This document shows positions 51,557 through 59,283 of a stretch of DNA of 64,000 bases, piece by piece. The first letter of the stretch is position 1; each line of letters begins with the position of its first letter. Origin of the DNA: an uncultured Poribacteria bacterium (GTDB taxonomy: Bacteria; Poribacteria; WGA-4E; PCPOR2b); assembly GCA_958296125.1 (NCBI GenBank), contig OY282444.1, forward strand, positions 3,443,623 through 3,507,622, written 5' to 3'. Made by a program: the position numbers and the translations under genes. A model generated the notes under the pieces. That model did not search any database. It was given only the letters and a program-made list of their open reading frames with translations, and had not been told where the DNA came from.

Positions 51557-52528
51557 TTAGTTATTTCTATCCTCAAGCCGTGTCCAACCCCGCCCGGGAT
51601 GGAATGCTCCTGATCCTTGAAAGTGCTCTCGGATTCTACGGAATGCTTCAGGGGTGTCAACCTCTTGCTCCGGGTGTTTGGGATTACGCAGGACAAAATC
51701 GGCTTCTGGTGGGTAACATGCCATCGTAACAGGTTCCCGTTCTGGCGTATAGGATTCCGGACCTTCCTCTACATTGTTGGGTGCTTCAGCACTTTGATAG
51801 CGCAGGTCTACGCTCCAGCGTACCTGCTCGCTGTGATTTTCAAAAGAGGCGTGCGGTGTTAGGTTGGTCATGAATAGTACATCCCCTGCCATCATCTCCA
51901 TCGGAATGGGGCCTGTGTCTGGAAATTCATCTGTAGGTATTTCAAGGTATCCACCATGCCCTCCGGTATAATGCCGAAAAACGCCCCGCCGATGCACCTT
52001 TGGCATCACGTAGAGACAACCGTTATTTCGGGTCGAATCAACTAGCGGAATCCAGCAGGTGACAAGCAGGTGCTTATCACAGTGGGGGAGGAAATAGCCA
52101 GAATCTTGATGCCACGGCACCTCACCGCGTTCCCATTCCGGAAGCTTTGGACGAATGCGGTACGCTGAAGCACCGATAATAGTAGGTCCAATAAGGCTTT
52201 CGATACAAGATAGTAGGGGAGGGTGGGTAAGCATGCCGAACATTGATGCCCCACTAAAACCACCGCCACCTGACCCCATCACACTTCTGGTGATTCCTAT
52301 CGCAGCGTCGAGGTTAGATTTTCTGATACGTCCCAGACGGTTCCCGAACGGTTCATCGGCATAAATGTCTTCTAGCACCCCCTCAGATTGCAAGCGTTTC
52401 GCCTCTGTATCGACAATTTCGCTAAGCGCATCATGGATTGGTTGTAGATCGGCTGCTGAAAAGAGAGCGGGTTTTATCACATACCCTTCCTCATTAAACT
52501 GTCGCAATTCTGTGTTGGTAAGGCTCAT
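51557..52528 (-). CDS. Phytanoyl-CoA dioxygenase (PhyH) family protein 3
   Basis: The ATG at 52528 has GGAGGAGATATTG upstream and gives 323 residues. Fe(II) ligands are His-x-Asp in EVPWHQDSGYFLP and the distal His in NLTPHASFENHS, with Arg in QVRWSVDLRYQS. It is longer than the other two PhyH proteins in this window; a Gly-rich GSGGGGFSG loop near residue 90 and a Pro/Glu-rich C-terminal part are additions. It inserts between livF and livK on the opposite strand. Confidence 0.85.
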   Translation of the reverse strand: MSLTNTELRQFNEEGYVIKPALFSAADLQPIHDALSEIVDTEAKRLQSEGVLEDIYADEPFGNRLGRIRKSNLDAAIGITRSVMGSGGGGFSGASMFGMLTHPPLLSCIESLIGPTIIGASAYRIRPKLPEWERGEVPWHQDSGYFLPHCDKHLLVTCWIPLVDSTRNNGCLYVMPKVHRRGVFRHYTGGHGGYLEIPTDEFPDTGPIPMEMMAGDVLFMTNLTPHASFENHSEQVRWSVDLRYQSAEAPNNVEEGPESYTPEREPVTMACYPPEADFVLRNPKHPEQEVDTPEAFRRIREHFQGSGAFHPGRGWTRLEDRNN

Positions 52529-52570
52529 CAATATCTCCTCCAAAGTTAATTTAGTCCGTATCCACCGGGA

Positions 52571-52771
52571 TTAGCCACAATAATCCCGTATGAGGGCCCC
52601 ATCAATGCGTATCACTACAGTCTGCGCGTAGGTGGGGCACTCCATTTGGGGCTTTTGAAGTGGATTCTTGAAACGGCGATAACTAGCCAAGAGGCACAGC
52701 GCAACCCTGCCATCGCCGAAGTAGTCTGAACGATATGGAAAAGATCGCTCGTCCTGTATCATACTGCCCAT
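52571..52771 (-). CDS. Possible small hypothetical protein
   Basis: A 66-codon frame (MGSMIQDERSFPYRSDYFGDG...) in the 414-bp gap 52529-52942, with GAGAGGG 3 nt before the ATG. It is upstream of the PhyH gene on the same strand. No homologue is recognised and coding status is uncertain. The remainder of the gap shows nothing. Confidence 0.25.
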   Translation of the reverse strand: MGSMIQDERSFPYRSDYFGDGRVALCLLASYRRFKNPLQKPQMECPTYAQTVVIRIDGALIRDYCG

Positions 52772-52942
52772 ATACCCTCTCGATTCTTAAATCTCCGAGC
52801 AGAGGACAGGTGCACCTGTGTAGGCATGTGCGAAATTTCGATTGCCGATGGGAGCAAATTCTGTAACTTCAGAATATTAGATGCCTTTGATTATATCCCA
52901 TTATCGCTGTCTGTAAAGTTCCAATTGCGGAGTAGAGTGCAA

Positions 52943-54193
52943 TTACTTTGCCGTAATGACGAACTCTAACTGGCGGTGTGCCTCTCGGAGTGAGTTTTCG
53001 ACACTTTCAGGGCTACTCCCCCTCGCAAAGATAAATCCGAGATACCTCGCGCCTTCCGGCAGAGGGAGTACCTCCTGCCCAATCGGTATGCTGATAGTAA
53101 CCTCTTCAATGTCTGCAACCCGCTCTGCATCTGCTTTACCTTGTACTTCCCGCAAAATTCCGGCGCGAGGAATGGGAATCATCATCACACCAGCAGACTG
53201 TCGTTCACGCTGCAACGGCTCAACCTCCATCCCGATGGCGTGCCGAATGATGAGTTCTTCGAGCGAGATACCTGTGCCAAAACGCAACGTCCGTGCACAA
53301 AGCCCACCAATTGACCGCGCGGCAATCTCGATTATCCATGCGTCATCATCGTTGACTCGCAGCTCCGCGTGGACGGGTCCCTCCCGCAAACCGAGTGCGT
53401 CTGCTGTCCGTGCTGTGCAGGATATGATATCCTCTTGAATACTAACCGGCAACCGGGACGGGGTGACGTAGAGTGTTTCCTCAAAGAAAGGACCATCTAA
53501 CGGATCAGGCTTATCAAAAATAGCGAGCACCTTGAGGCTTCCCTGAATCAGGATGCCTTCAAGAGCAACCTCTACCCCCGGTATAAAATCTTCAATGAGA
53601 ATTTGCTGCGATCTAGCATCTTTCCGGGATTTAACGTCAGACGAACCTAAAATGCGAACAATCCTCCTAAATGCTTTCACAAATTCTTCCGAATTGTTCG
53701 CACGGATGACACCGCGACTTGCTGAAAGGGAAAGTGGCTTGAGGACACACGGAAAGTTTACGCGACTCGCAACTTCTGTTAGATCGGTGTTGATCGAAAC
53801 CAGATCAAAACGGGGCGAGGGGATTCCTGCTGCTGCAAGCACTTTCCGCATCTGATATTTGCTGCGAGTGGTGCGGGCGGATTCCACAGAATTATGAGGC
53901 AAAGATAACGCCTTCGCCGCCATTGATACCAGAATTGTTGTGTCGTCATCAACGCCCACAATAGCGTCAGTCGGATGGGTTTGGGCAAACGCAACAATCT
54001 CCTCCGTTGCCTTCTCAGGTTTGCTGAAGTTAACGACCAAGGACTTTCGGGGTGATAATTCAGACAACGTTTGCGGCTGATCTGATCCAATCGCAACCGT
54101 TACGCCTAACTGCGATGCAGCTGAGAGAAATGCCTCCGCGCGATATGTTTTCGTGGGCAAGAGCAGGAGAATGCGTTTTTTGTTTGGGTTCAT
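52943..54193 (-). CDS. ATP-grasp ligase-like protein
   Basis: The ATG at 54193 has GGAAGG 6 nt upstream and gives 416 residues. An N-terminal Rossmann-like domain (KRILLLLPTKTYRAEAFL, SLVVNFSKPE) is followed by the ATP-grasp fold: SKYQMRKVLAAAGIPSPRF, PCVLKPLSLSASRGVIRAN (ATP-binding Lys and Ser), VEVALEGIL, AELRVNDDDAWIIEIAARS IGG with Glu/Asn metal ligands. Members ligate carboxylates to amines or thiols (biotin carboxylase, carbamoyl-phosphate synthase, dipeptide ligases such as BacD). The substrate is unknown. No partner biosynthetic gene is adjacent. Confidence 0.78.
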   Translation of the reverse strand: MNPNKKRILLLLPTKTYRAEAFLSAASQLGVTVAIGSDQPQTLSELSPRKSLVVNFSKPEKATEEIVAFAQTHPTDAIVGVDDDTTILVSMAAKALSLPHNSVESARTTRSKYQMRKVLAAAGIPSPRFDLVSINTDLTEVASRVNFPCVLKPLSLSASRGVIRANNSEEFVKAFRRIVRILGSSDVKSRKDARSQQILIEDFIPGVEVALEGILIQGSLKVLAIFDKPDPLDGPFFEETLYVTPSRLPVSIQEDIISCTARTADALGLREGPVHAELRVNDDDAWIIEIAARSIGGLCARTLRFGTGISLEELIIRHAIGMEVEPLQRERQSAGVMMIPIPRAGILREVQGKADAERVADIEEVTISIPIGQEVLPLPEGARYLGFIFARGSSPESVENSLREAHRQLEFVITAK

Positions 54194-54336
54194 AATAGAC
54201 CTTCCAACTGGAAGCGGGCAATTATTCAAGGTTTAATTGACAAATTATACGTAACCTGCTCATCTAAAGCAATCGGAAAAAGCGGATATGGGGCTATTTA
54301 GTTTTCCGTTTTTTGACCGATTTTGATGGGTAGTCT

Positions 54337-54359
54337 GTTCCAGCTCCGATTGCATCGGG
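54337..54359 (+). repeat. 23-bp dispersed repeat, copy 2
   Basis: Matches 8916-8938 with one mismatch (GTTCCAGC...GATTGCATCGGG). It sits 12 bp before the G/C-run hairpin in the gap 54194-54637, which holds no gene. Confidence 0.5.
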
Positions 54360-54371
54360 GAGCCCAGGGAA

Positions 54372-54417
54372 TCACCCCCCTTAATCCCCCCGTAAACGGG
54401 GGGAAGGGGCCTACATC
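54372..54417. repeat. G/C-run hairpin repeat, copy 2
   Basis: A C-run, TTAATCCCCCCG-TAAA-CGGGGGG, then AAGGGGCCTACATC: the reverse complement of the arrangement at 13213-13259. Confidence 0.5.
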
Positions 54418-54637
54418 AATCCCTCCGTAGACGGCATGGATCGAAGAATTAAATGATCCTAAGCGGGTAGAATGCAATTGCAATTCCCTATGTTCTATGT
54501 TAAACTATAAAAGTTTCGAGAGAAGCTTGGAAAATTCTTGAGAAACCACCAATATAACGTTATTCACCAATGCTGATAAGTTGATAATGTAGGTTTTAAC
54601 GTCTAAAATCCACATACCCAATTTTAAGGAGTGAAAA

Positions 54638-55468
54638 ATGATGTACCGAAAGTTTTGGGGCATCTTTGCCCTTATCACAACCATCAGCATTTTAGTGGGG
54701 TGTGCACCCAAGCCACAGGTTGAAATCTATATGGAGCCTGTTGTGGGCAGAGACCACGCCCAAATCGATGCACAGATGGGTTCTATCTCTGTGGAGCAGC
54801 ACGGTGTTCAAATTACACTTGAACCACTCGATGAAGTGGAGTTGTTTCGACTCACAGAAGATGCACGGATTAATCCGTATATCGGGATGGACCGTTGGGG
54901 CAATGTCGAACCGTTGTATACCGTTTTCGGTATTCACATAGAAAACAGATCCAATTCGCGGGTCATCATTGATCCGACCGCAATTTTAGTCGATCTAAAC
55001 GGTGAGCAGTATGCCGCGCTCCCCTACGATTACTTCAAAGAACTCTACGAGAACGTGAGACCACAAACAATGGCATTCTATGACGTTGGATATCGATACC
55101 GTTATCCTTACCCACGTTCTTACCATCGCAGCCCCTACCGTTATTATTACCACAACCCGTATAACTATCGCTTGGGCTACCGGTATCATCACCGCTACCC
55201 TTACATACCGTATAGGGTGTACAATTACTACCCGGATCCGCTTGCTGCGAATCACGAACGGTTAGTTGCACGTGAGACCGTGTTCGATGGCGGTCGACTT
55301 TTCTCAGGCGCGCAACGTGAGGGTCTCTTGGTATTTGATAGACTTGACATCGGCGCGACGGATGTAAAGGTTATCTTGCCGGAAGTCCTGATTATCAATG
55401 AGGAGAAACAGCAGTCGAAATCTGATTTTGTGTTTGATTTTCGACAAGTTGTCAACGTAAAAGAATGA
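54638..55468 (+). CDS. Tyr/Arg-rich lipoprotein
   Basis: The protein has 276 residues after AAGGAG. The signal peptide ends with a good lipobox (ILVGCAPKP). A first beta-rich domain (about 25-130; GVQITLEPLDEVELFRLT, FGIHIENRSNSRVIIDPTAILVDLNGEQY) precedes a low-complexity segment (about 148-200) made almost only of Tyr, Arg, His and Pro (YRYRYPYPRS, YRYYYHNPYNYR), then a second beta-rich part ending in a VILPEVLI strand. No family is recognised. It is probably an outer-membrane or surface lipoprotein, located 50 nt before livK. Confidence 0.65.
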   Translation: MMYRKFWGIFALITTISILVGCAPKPQVEIYMEPVVGRDHAQIDAQMGSISVEQHGVQITLEPLDEVELFRLTEDARINPYIGMDRWGNVEPLYTVFGIHIENRSNSRVIIDPTAILVDLNGEQYAALPYDYFKELYENVRPQTMAFYDVGYRYRYPYPRSYHRSPYRYYYHNPYNYRLGYRYHHRYPYIPYRVYNYYPDPLAANHERLVARETVFDGGRLFSGAQREGLLVFDRLDIGATDVKVILPEVLIINEEKQQSKSDFVFDFRQVVNVKE

Positions 55469-55517
55469 GACCTTTGACAAATTTCTGTCTAAAGCTGAAT
55501 CAATCAAGGAGGTACGT

Positions 55518-56687
55518 ATGAAAAACAGAGCGCGTTCAACCGTTTTGCTTGTTATTTGTGTTGTAACATTTGTGATGATTATGGGTTTTTCACTTGCCGG
55601 GTGTGAAAATAGGAATGAGATTAAAATCGCTGTTGCGGGCCCCTTTACCGGCTCTGTTGCTGCTTTTGGGGAGATGATTAAGCGTGGCGCGGAGCTCAAG
55701 GCAAAAGAGATTAATGCTGCCGGCGGTGTCAACGGCAAAACACTAACGCTCCTCTTTGAGGACGATACCGGCAAAGAGAAAGAAGCCGGTTTAGTTGCAC
55801 AGCGAATCGCCGGCAATCGGCAGATTCTCGCAGTCGTTGGACACTTTAATAGTGCCTGCTCGTTAGCCGGCAAACCCATCTATCAACGTGCTGGTATTGT
55901 TGAACTCTCGCCTGGATCGACCAACATCAAGGTTTGTGAGGGAAGTGACTGGACATTCAGAAATTTGTACCGTGACGATTTTCAGGGCGCGTTTGTAGCG
56001 AAGTATATCAAAAATGTATTGGGGGAAAATCAAAAAGTCGTCATCTTTTTTGATAACGATGACTATGGCCGCGGGCTTAAAGACGGTTTTACTGAGGTTG
56101 CTGAGCAGCTTGGGCTTGAAATCATTGCAACTGAGGCCTACGATCGCGATAACACCGACTTTAAGGCGCAGTTGACAAGCATTAAGGCGAAGCACCCGCA
56201 TCTGATTTTTATCTCAGGGTTGTATAGTCAAGCGGGCTTAATCGCCTCACAAGCCCGTGAAGCAGGCATCACCGCCCAACTCTTTGGGGCGGACGGCGTT
56301 GATTCCCCGGATTTCCTTGAAATCGCCGGCGATGCCGCCGAAGGCACGTATGTCTCAACACCGTTTGTGTTTGAACTCGGCGGCCCCGAAGCCCAAAGGA
56401 TGGCGATGGCGTTCGAGGAAGCGTATGGGATCGCTCCCGATACTTGGGCAGCATTAACTTATGATGCGGTCGGCATGATTGTCGAAGCAATTGAAAAAGG
56501 CGGCGAAAATCGAAAAGCCATTCGCGACCATTTAGCGTCAATCAACAGTCCTGAAAAAGGATACACCGGCATCACGGGCTTAACCTATTTTGATGAGAAT
56601 GGGGATTGCGCCAAGCCCGCTTATGTCAAGATTGTCGAAAATGGTCGGTTTGTCCCTGCTGCGGAGCAGATGCTTGGTATGGAATAA
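55518..56687 (+). CDS. livK: Branched-chain amino-acid ABC transporter substrate-binding protein LivK (lipoprotein)
   Basis: The protein has 389 residues. The lipoprotein signal ends FSLAGCEN. The mature protein shows the type-I periplasmic binding fold: IKIAVAGPFTGSVAAFGEM, GAELKAKEINAAGGVNGK, LFEDDTGKEKEAGLVAQRI, VVGHFNSACSLAGKPIYQ, VVIFFDNDDYGRGLKDGF and a C-terminal GITGLTYFDENGD. It captures a branched-chain amino acid or similar ligand (amide, urea) for LivHMGF. It is the first gene of the livKHM group; livGF lie 4.7 kb upstream. Confidence 0.9.
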   Translation: MKNRARSTVLLVICVVTFVMIMGFSLAGCENRNEIKIAVAGPFTGSVAAFGEMIKRGAELKAKEINAAGGVNGKTLTLLFEDDTGKEKEAGLVAQRIAGNRQILAVVGHFNSACSLAGKPIYQRAGIVELSPGSTNIKVCEGSDWTFRNLYRDDFQGAFVAKYIKNVLGENQKVVIFFDNDDYGRGLKDGFTEVAEQLGLEIIATEAYDRDNTDFKAQLTSIKAKHPHLIFISGLYSQAGLIASQAREAGITAQLFGADGVDSPDFLEIAGDAAEGTYVSTPFVFELGGPEAQRMAMAFEEAYGIAPDTWAALTYDAVGMIVEAIEKGGENRKAIRDHLASINSPEKGYTGITGLTYFDENGDCAKPAYVKIVENGRFVPAAEQMLGME

Positions 56688-56789
56688 CGGAAAAGGCGGT
56701 GGATCCCGTTCCGTTTGCTTTGTTTCGCTGCCTCGCCCGTTGATATTTAACATTCTACACATAACGTCGTAGGAGCTTTTAATTCCTTT

Positions 56790-57683
56790 ATGTCCCAATT
56801 CCTGGAACAAATCATTAACGGACTCGTGCTTGGTGGCATCTACGCCCTAATTGCTGTGGGCTATACGATGGTCTACGGTATCATCCAACTCATTAACTTT
56901 GCACACGGCGAGATTTTTATGTTCGGCGCGTATTTTGCCTTCTTATGCGTCACGACCTTCGGCCTTTCATTTTGGTTCGCATTACCACTCAGTATGAGCC
57001 TGTGCGCCTTAATGGGGATGCTGATTGACTTTGTCGCCTATCGCCCCCTCCGGAACGCGCCACGCCTCTCCGCACTAATTACCGCCATCGGTATGTCCCT
57101 GGTGCTGCAAAATCTCGCTCGATTGATTTGGGGGGCAAGATGGCGTAAATTTCCCGCCGAAGCAACACCGGCACTTTTGACGGGAAATGCAATCTCCCTA
57201 CCCGGTGGGGCGCAGGTTTCATTCCTTGATATCTTCATTATCCTGCTCGCCGTAGGTTTAATGATTGGCTTAAATCGGTTAATTTATTTAACGAAAATTG
57301 GAAAAGCGATGCGAGCTTGCGCTCAAAACCGCGTCGCTGCGAACCTGATGGGAATCGATACAAATCGCGTAATCACCGTGACATTTGCAATCGGGTCTGC
57401 ACTCGGAGCCGTTGCCGGTGTCATGGTTGGGCTGCGTGAGGTCACCGAGCCAGCAATGGGCTATTACAAAGGGGTCGCAGCATTTGCTGCTGCGGTACTC
57501 GGCGGGATTGGCAATATTACCGGTGCCATGTTTGGGGGTGTGATACTCGGTGTTGCTGAAGCCCTCGGTGCGGGCTACATTTCATCCGAATACCGCCTAG
57601 CGATTGCTTATATCATCATGATTCTCGTCATTATCTTTCGTCCATCTGGCCTGCTGGGGAAATCAACAACGACGCGGGCTTAA
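56790..57683 (+). CDS. livH: Branched-chain amino-acid ABC transporter permease LivH
   Basis: The protein has 297 residues with about eight membrane helices. Its LivH hallmarks are the start FLEQIINGLVLGGIYALIAVGYTMVYGIIQLINFAHGE in shorter blocks, IGKAMRACAQNRVAANLMGID (the EAA-like coupling helix), and AFAAAVLGGIGNITGAMFGG. It forms the transmembrane channel with LivM. The ribosome site is weak (AGGAG about 15 nt upstream). Confidence 0.92.
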   Translation: MSQFLEQIINGLVLGGIYALIAVGYTMVYGIIQLINFAHGEIFMFGAYFAFLCVTTFGLSFWFALPLSMSLCALMGMLIDFVAYRPLRNAPRLSALITAIGMSLVLQNLARLIWGARWRKFPAEATPALLTGNAISLPGGAQVSFLDIFIILLAVGLMIGLNRLIYLTKIGKAMRACAQNRVAANLMGIDTNRVITVTFAIGSALGAVAGVMVGLREVTEPAMGYYKGVAAFAAAVLGGIGNITGAMFGGVILGVAEALGAGYISSEYRLAIAYIIMILVIIFRPSGLLGKSTTTRA

Positions 57684-57686
57684 TAC

Positions 57687-57815
57687 ATTGACGCGCTCCC
57701 AAACCTAAAGCGTTGGGATTCCTACCCGTTCCGTCCCGATCTCGCAAGTTCTGCACAGCGGAATCCTCGCTTCGCGGGACATGAATGTTTGGGTTTTAGA
57801 CCTAAAGGATTTTTG
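57687..57815. mobile_element. Short IS200/IS605-like hairpin element (element C)
   Basis: The left end is ATTGACGCGCT, hairpin CCCAAACCTAAAGCGTTGGG (57698-57717), then ATTCCTACC, matching the left end of element B. The right end TGTTTGGGTTTTAGACC (57787) matches the orphan end at 8979. The 19-bp repeat 57762-57780 lies inside. The element occupies nearly the whole 142-bp livH-livM gap, inside the operon. Confidence 0.45.
57762..57780 (-). repeat. 19-bp inverted dispersed repeat, copy 2
   Basis: AATCCTCGCTTCGCGGGAC is the exact reverse complement of 46947-46965. Confidence 0.5.
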
Positions 57816-57825
57816 ATAAACACAC

Positions 57826-58815
57826 ATGCGGAAAAAACTATTCGCCGCCAGAACCATGATTCTCATTGGGGTGGTGTGCCTACCACTGCTGACCTACGGC
57901 GCAGACCGCTTTGTTGATTTGTTATATGAACGCGATATCGTCTTACCAATACCAAGCGGAGACTACATCCTCCGAATCGTGGTGCAGGCTTGCCTTTATA
58001 TGCTGCTGGCTTTGGGACTTAACATTGTGCCGGGATTCACAGGGTTACTCGATTTGGGATATGTCGGATTTTACCTCGTCGGTGGATATACAGCCGGCCT
58101 GCTGATGGCGAGACTCGGTTGGAGTTACTGGATTGCGCTGCCGCTTGCTGCAATTCATGGCGCAATCTGGGGCTTGTTACGCGGAGCCCCTACCTTGCGG
58201 CTGACAGGAGATTATTTTGCCATCGTGACCTTCGGTTTCTCGGAACTCCTTTTCCGAGTTGTGAAAAATGAGGAGTGGCTCATCGGTGGTCCCAACGGGT
58301 TTGTAAATGATATTCCACCCCCTACCCTTTTTGGATATGAGATTTACAAATATTGGCAACAGTATTACCATATCCTAATTTTGTTGGCTCTCACAATTCT
58401 GGTTGTGTATCGTTTACAGAACTCGCGTGTCGGCCGAGCATGGGCGGCAATTCGGGAGGACGAGCGAGCGGCAGAGAGCATGGGGATTAATCTCCGCGAG
58501 TACAAATCCATCGCCTTCGCAGTCAGCGCGGCAATCGGTGCCGTTGGCGGGGCGTTCTTCGCACAGTTTCAGGTCAATATCAGCGCGGGCGCGTTTGAAT
58601 TTTGGGAATCCATTTTCATCTTGTGCATGATTGTGCTCGGTGGGGTGGGAAACATCAAGGGCGCAATTATCGGAGCTGGCATTCTAGCGTCTTTAGGGGA
58701 ACTCCTACGCATCATCCCATTCGGCGGTGCGCGCTATCTAATCTTTGGCATCATCCTAATCCTTATAATGCGTTTTCGTCCGGCAGGATTGCTATCAATG
58801 AGACAGCAAAACTAA
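57826..58815 (+). CDS. livM: Branched-chain amino-acid ABC transporter permease LivM
   Basis: The protein has 329 residues. Typical LivM segments are LLALGLNIVPGFTGLLDLGYVGFYLVGGY (in part), GAPTLRLTGDYFAIVTFGFSE, the GGPNGF motif, GRAWAAIREDERAAESMGIN (coupling helix) and MIVLGGVGNIKGAIIGA. About nine to ten membrane helices are visible. It pairs with LivH. A hairpin element fills the gap to livH, so read-through of that structure is required for operon expression. Confidence 0.92.
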   Translation: MRKKLFAARTMILIGVVCLPLLTYGADRFVDLLYERDIVLPIPSGDYILRIVVQACLYMLLALGLNIVPGFTGLLDLGYVGFYLVGGYTAGLLMARLGWSYWIALPLAAIHGAIWGLLRGAPTLRLTGDYFAIVTFGFSELLFRVVKNEEWLIGGPNGFVNDIPPPTLFGYEIYKYWQQYYHILILLALTILVVYRLQNSRVGRAWAAIREDERAAESMGINLREYKSIAFAVSAAIGAVGGAFFAQFQVNISAGAFEFWESIFILCMIVLGGVGNIKGAIIGAGILASLGELLRIIPFGGARYLIFGIILILIMRFRPAGLLSMRQQN

Positions 58816-58949
58816 CAACAGATTTAACGCGCTAGAAGTGTTAGAGGATTAGCCTGACAACAGCGGTAACAGCCTCTTAAAAGGGCGTAACAGGCCCTTC
58901 TGTAGTTCGGGGCTATCTCCCCCTAGTCTCTGTCCATGAGGCTACCATC

Positions 58950-58985
58950 CCTGGTCACGGCACGGACCCTGGTCACGGCACGGAC
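58950..58985 (+). repeat. Tandem pair of the 18-bp dispersed repeat
   Basis: Two directly adjacent, identical copies of CCTGGTCACGGCACGGAC (58950-58967 and 58968-58985), with one mismatch to the consensus. The gap 58816-59283 holds no gene. Confidence 0.65.
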
Positions 58986-59012
58986 ACTTGACTTTATCCC
59001 TTTTCTACTGCC

Positions 59013-59030
59013 CCTGGTCTCGGAACGGAC
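59013..59030 (+). repeat. 18-bp dispersed repeat
   Basis: CCTGGTCTCGGAACGGAC, one mismatch to the consensus, 27 bp after the tandem pair. Confidence 0.6.
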
Positions 59031-59283
59031 AAGCCTCTCCACAATCTCACCCGTCCAAGCCACCGTTTTTGAAGTGTAGGCTTCACGGACTTCCATTTTC
59101 TTTCGGAGCTTCCGTTTCGCAGCCTTCACCGCCCGCTAACCTCTGCTAGAAGTTCCACAGCCTGAAATGAATTGAGCCGCATTTTCCCGTTGTCCCGTTG
59201 ACACCGATAAACAACAGATACATGAGTTAGCTGCGGAGAGGTTCAGCAAAGGCACATATATTTGAACTCAAGGAGAAGAGCGG

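Noticed and set aside
58881-58899. Terminator after livM
   Set aside because: AAGGGC-GTAACAG-GCCCTT forms a short stem, but no T-run follows.
58950-59030. CRISPR array
   Set aside because: Three 18-bp repeats, two of them directly abutting with no spacer and the third 27 bp away, are too short and irregular. No cas gene is present in the window.
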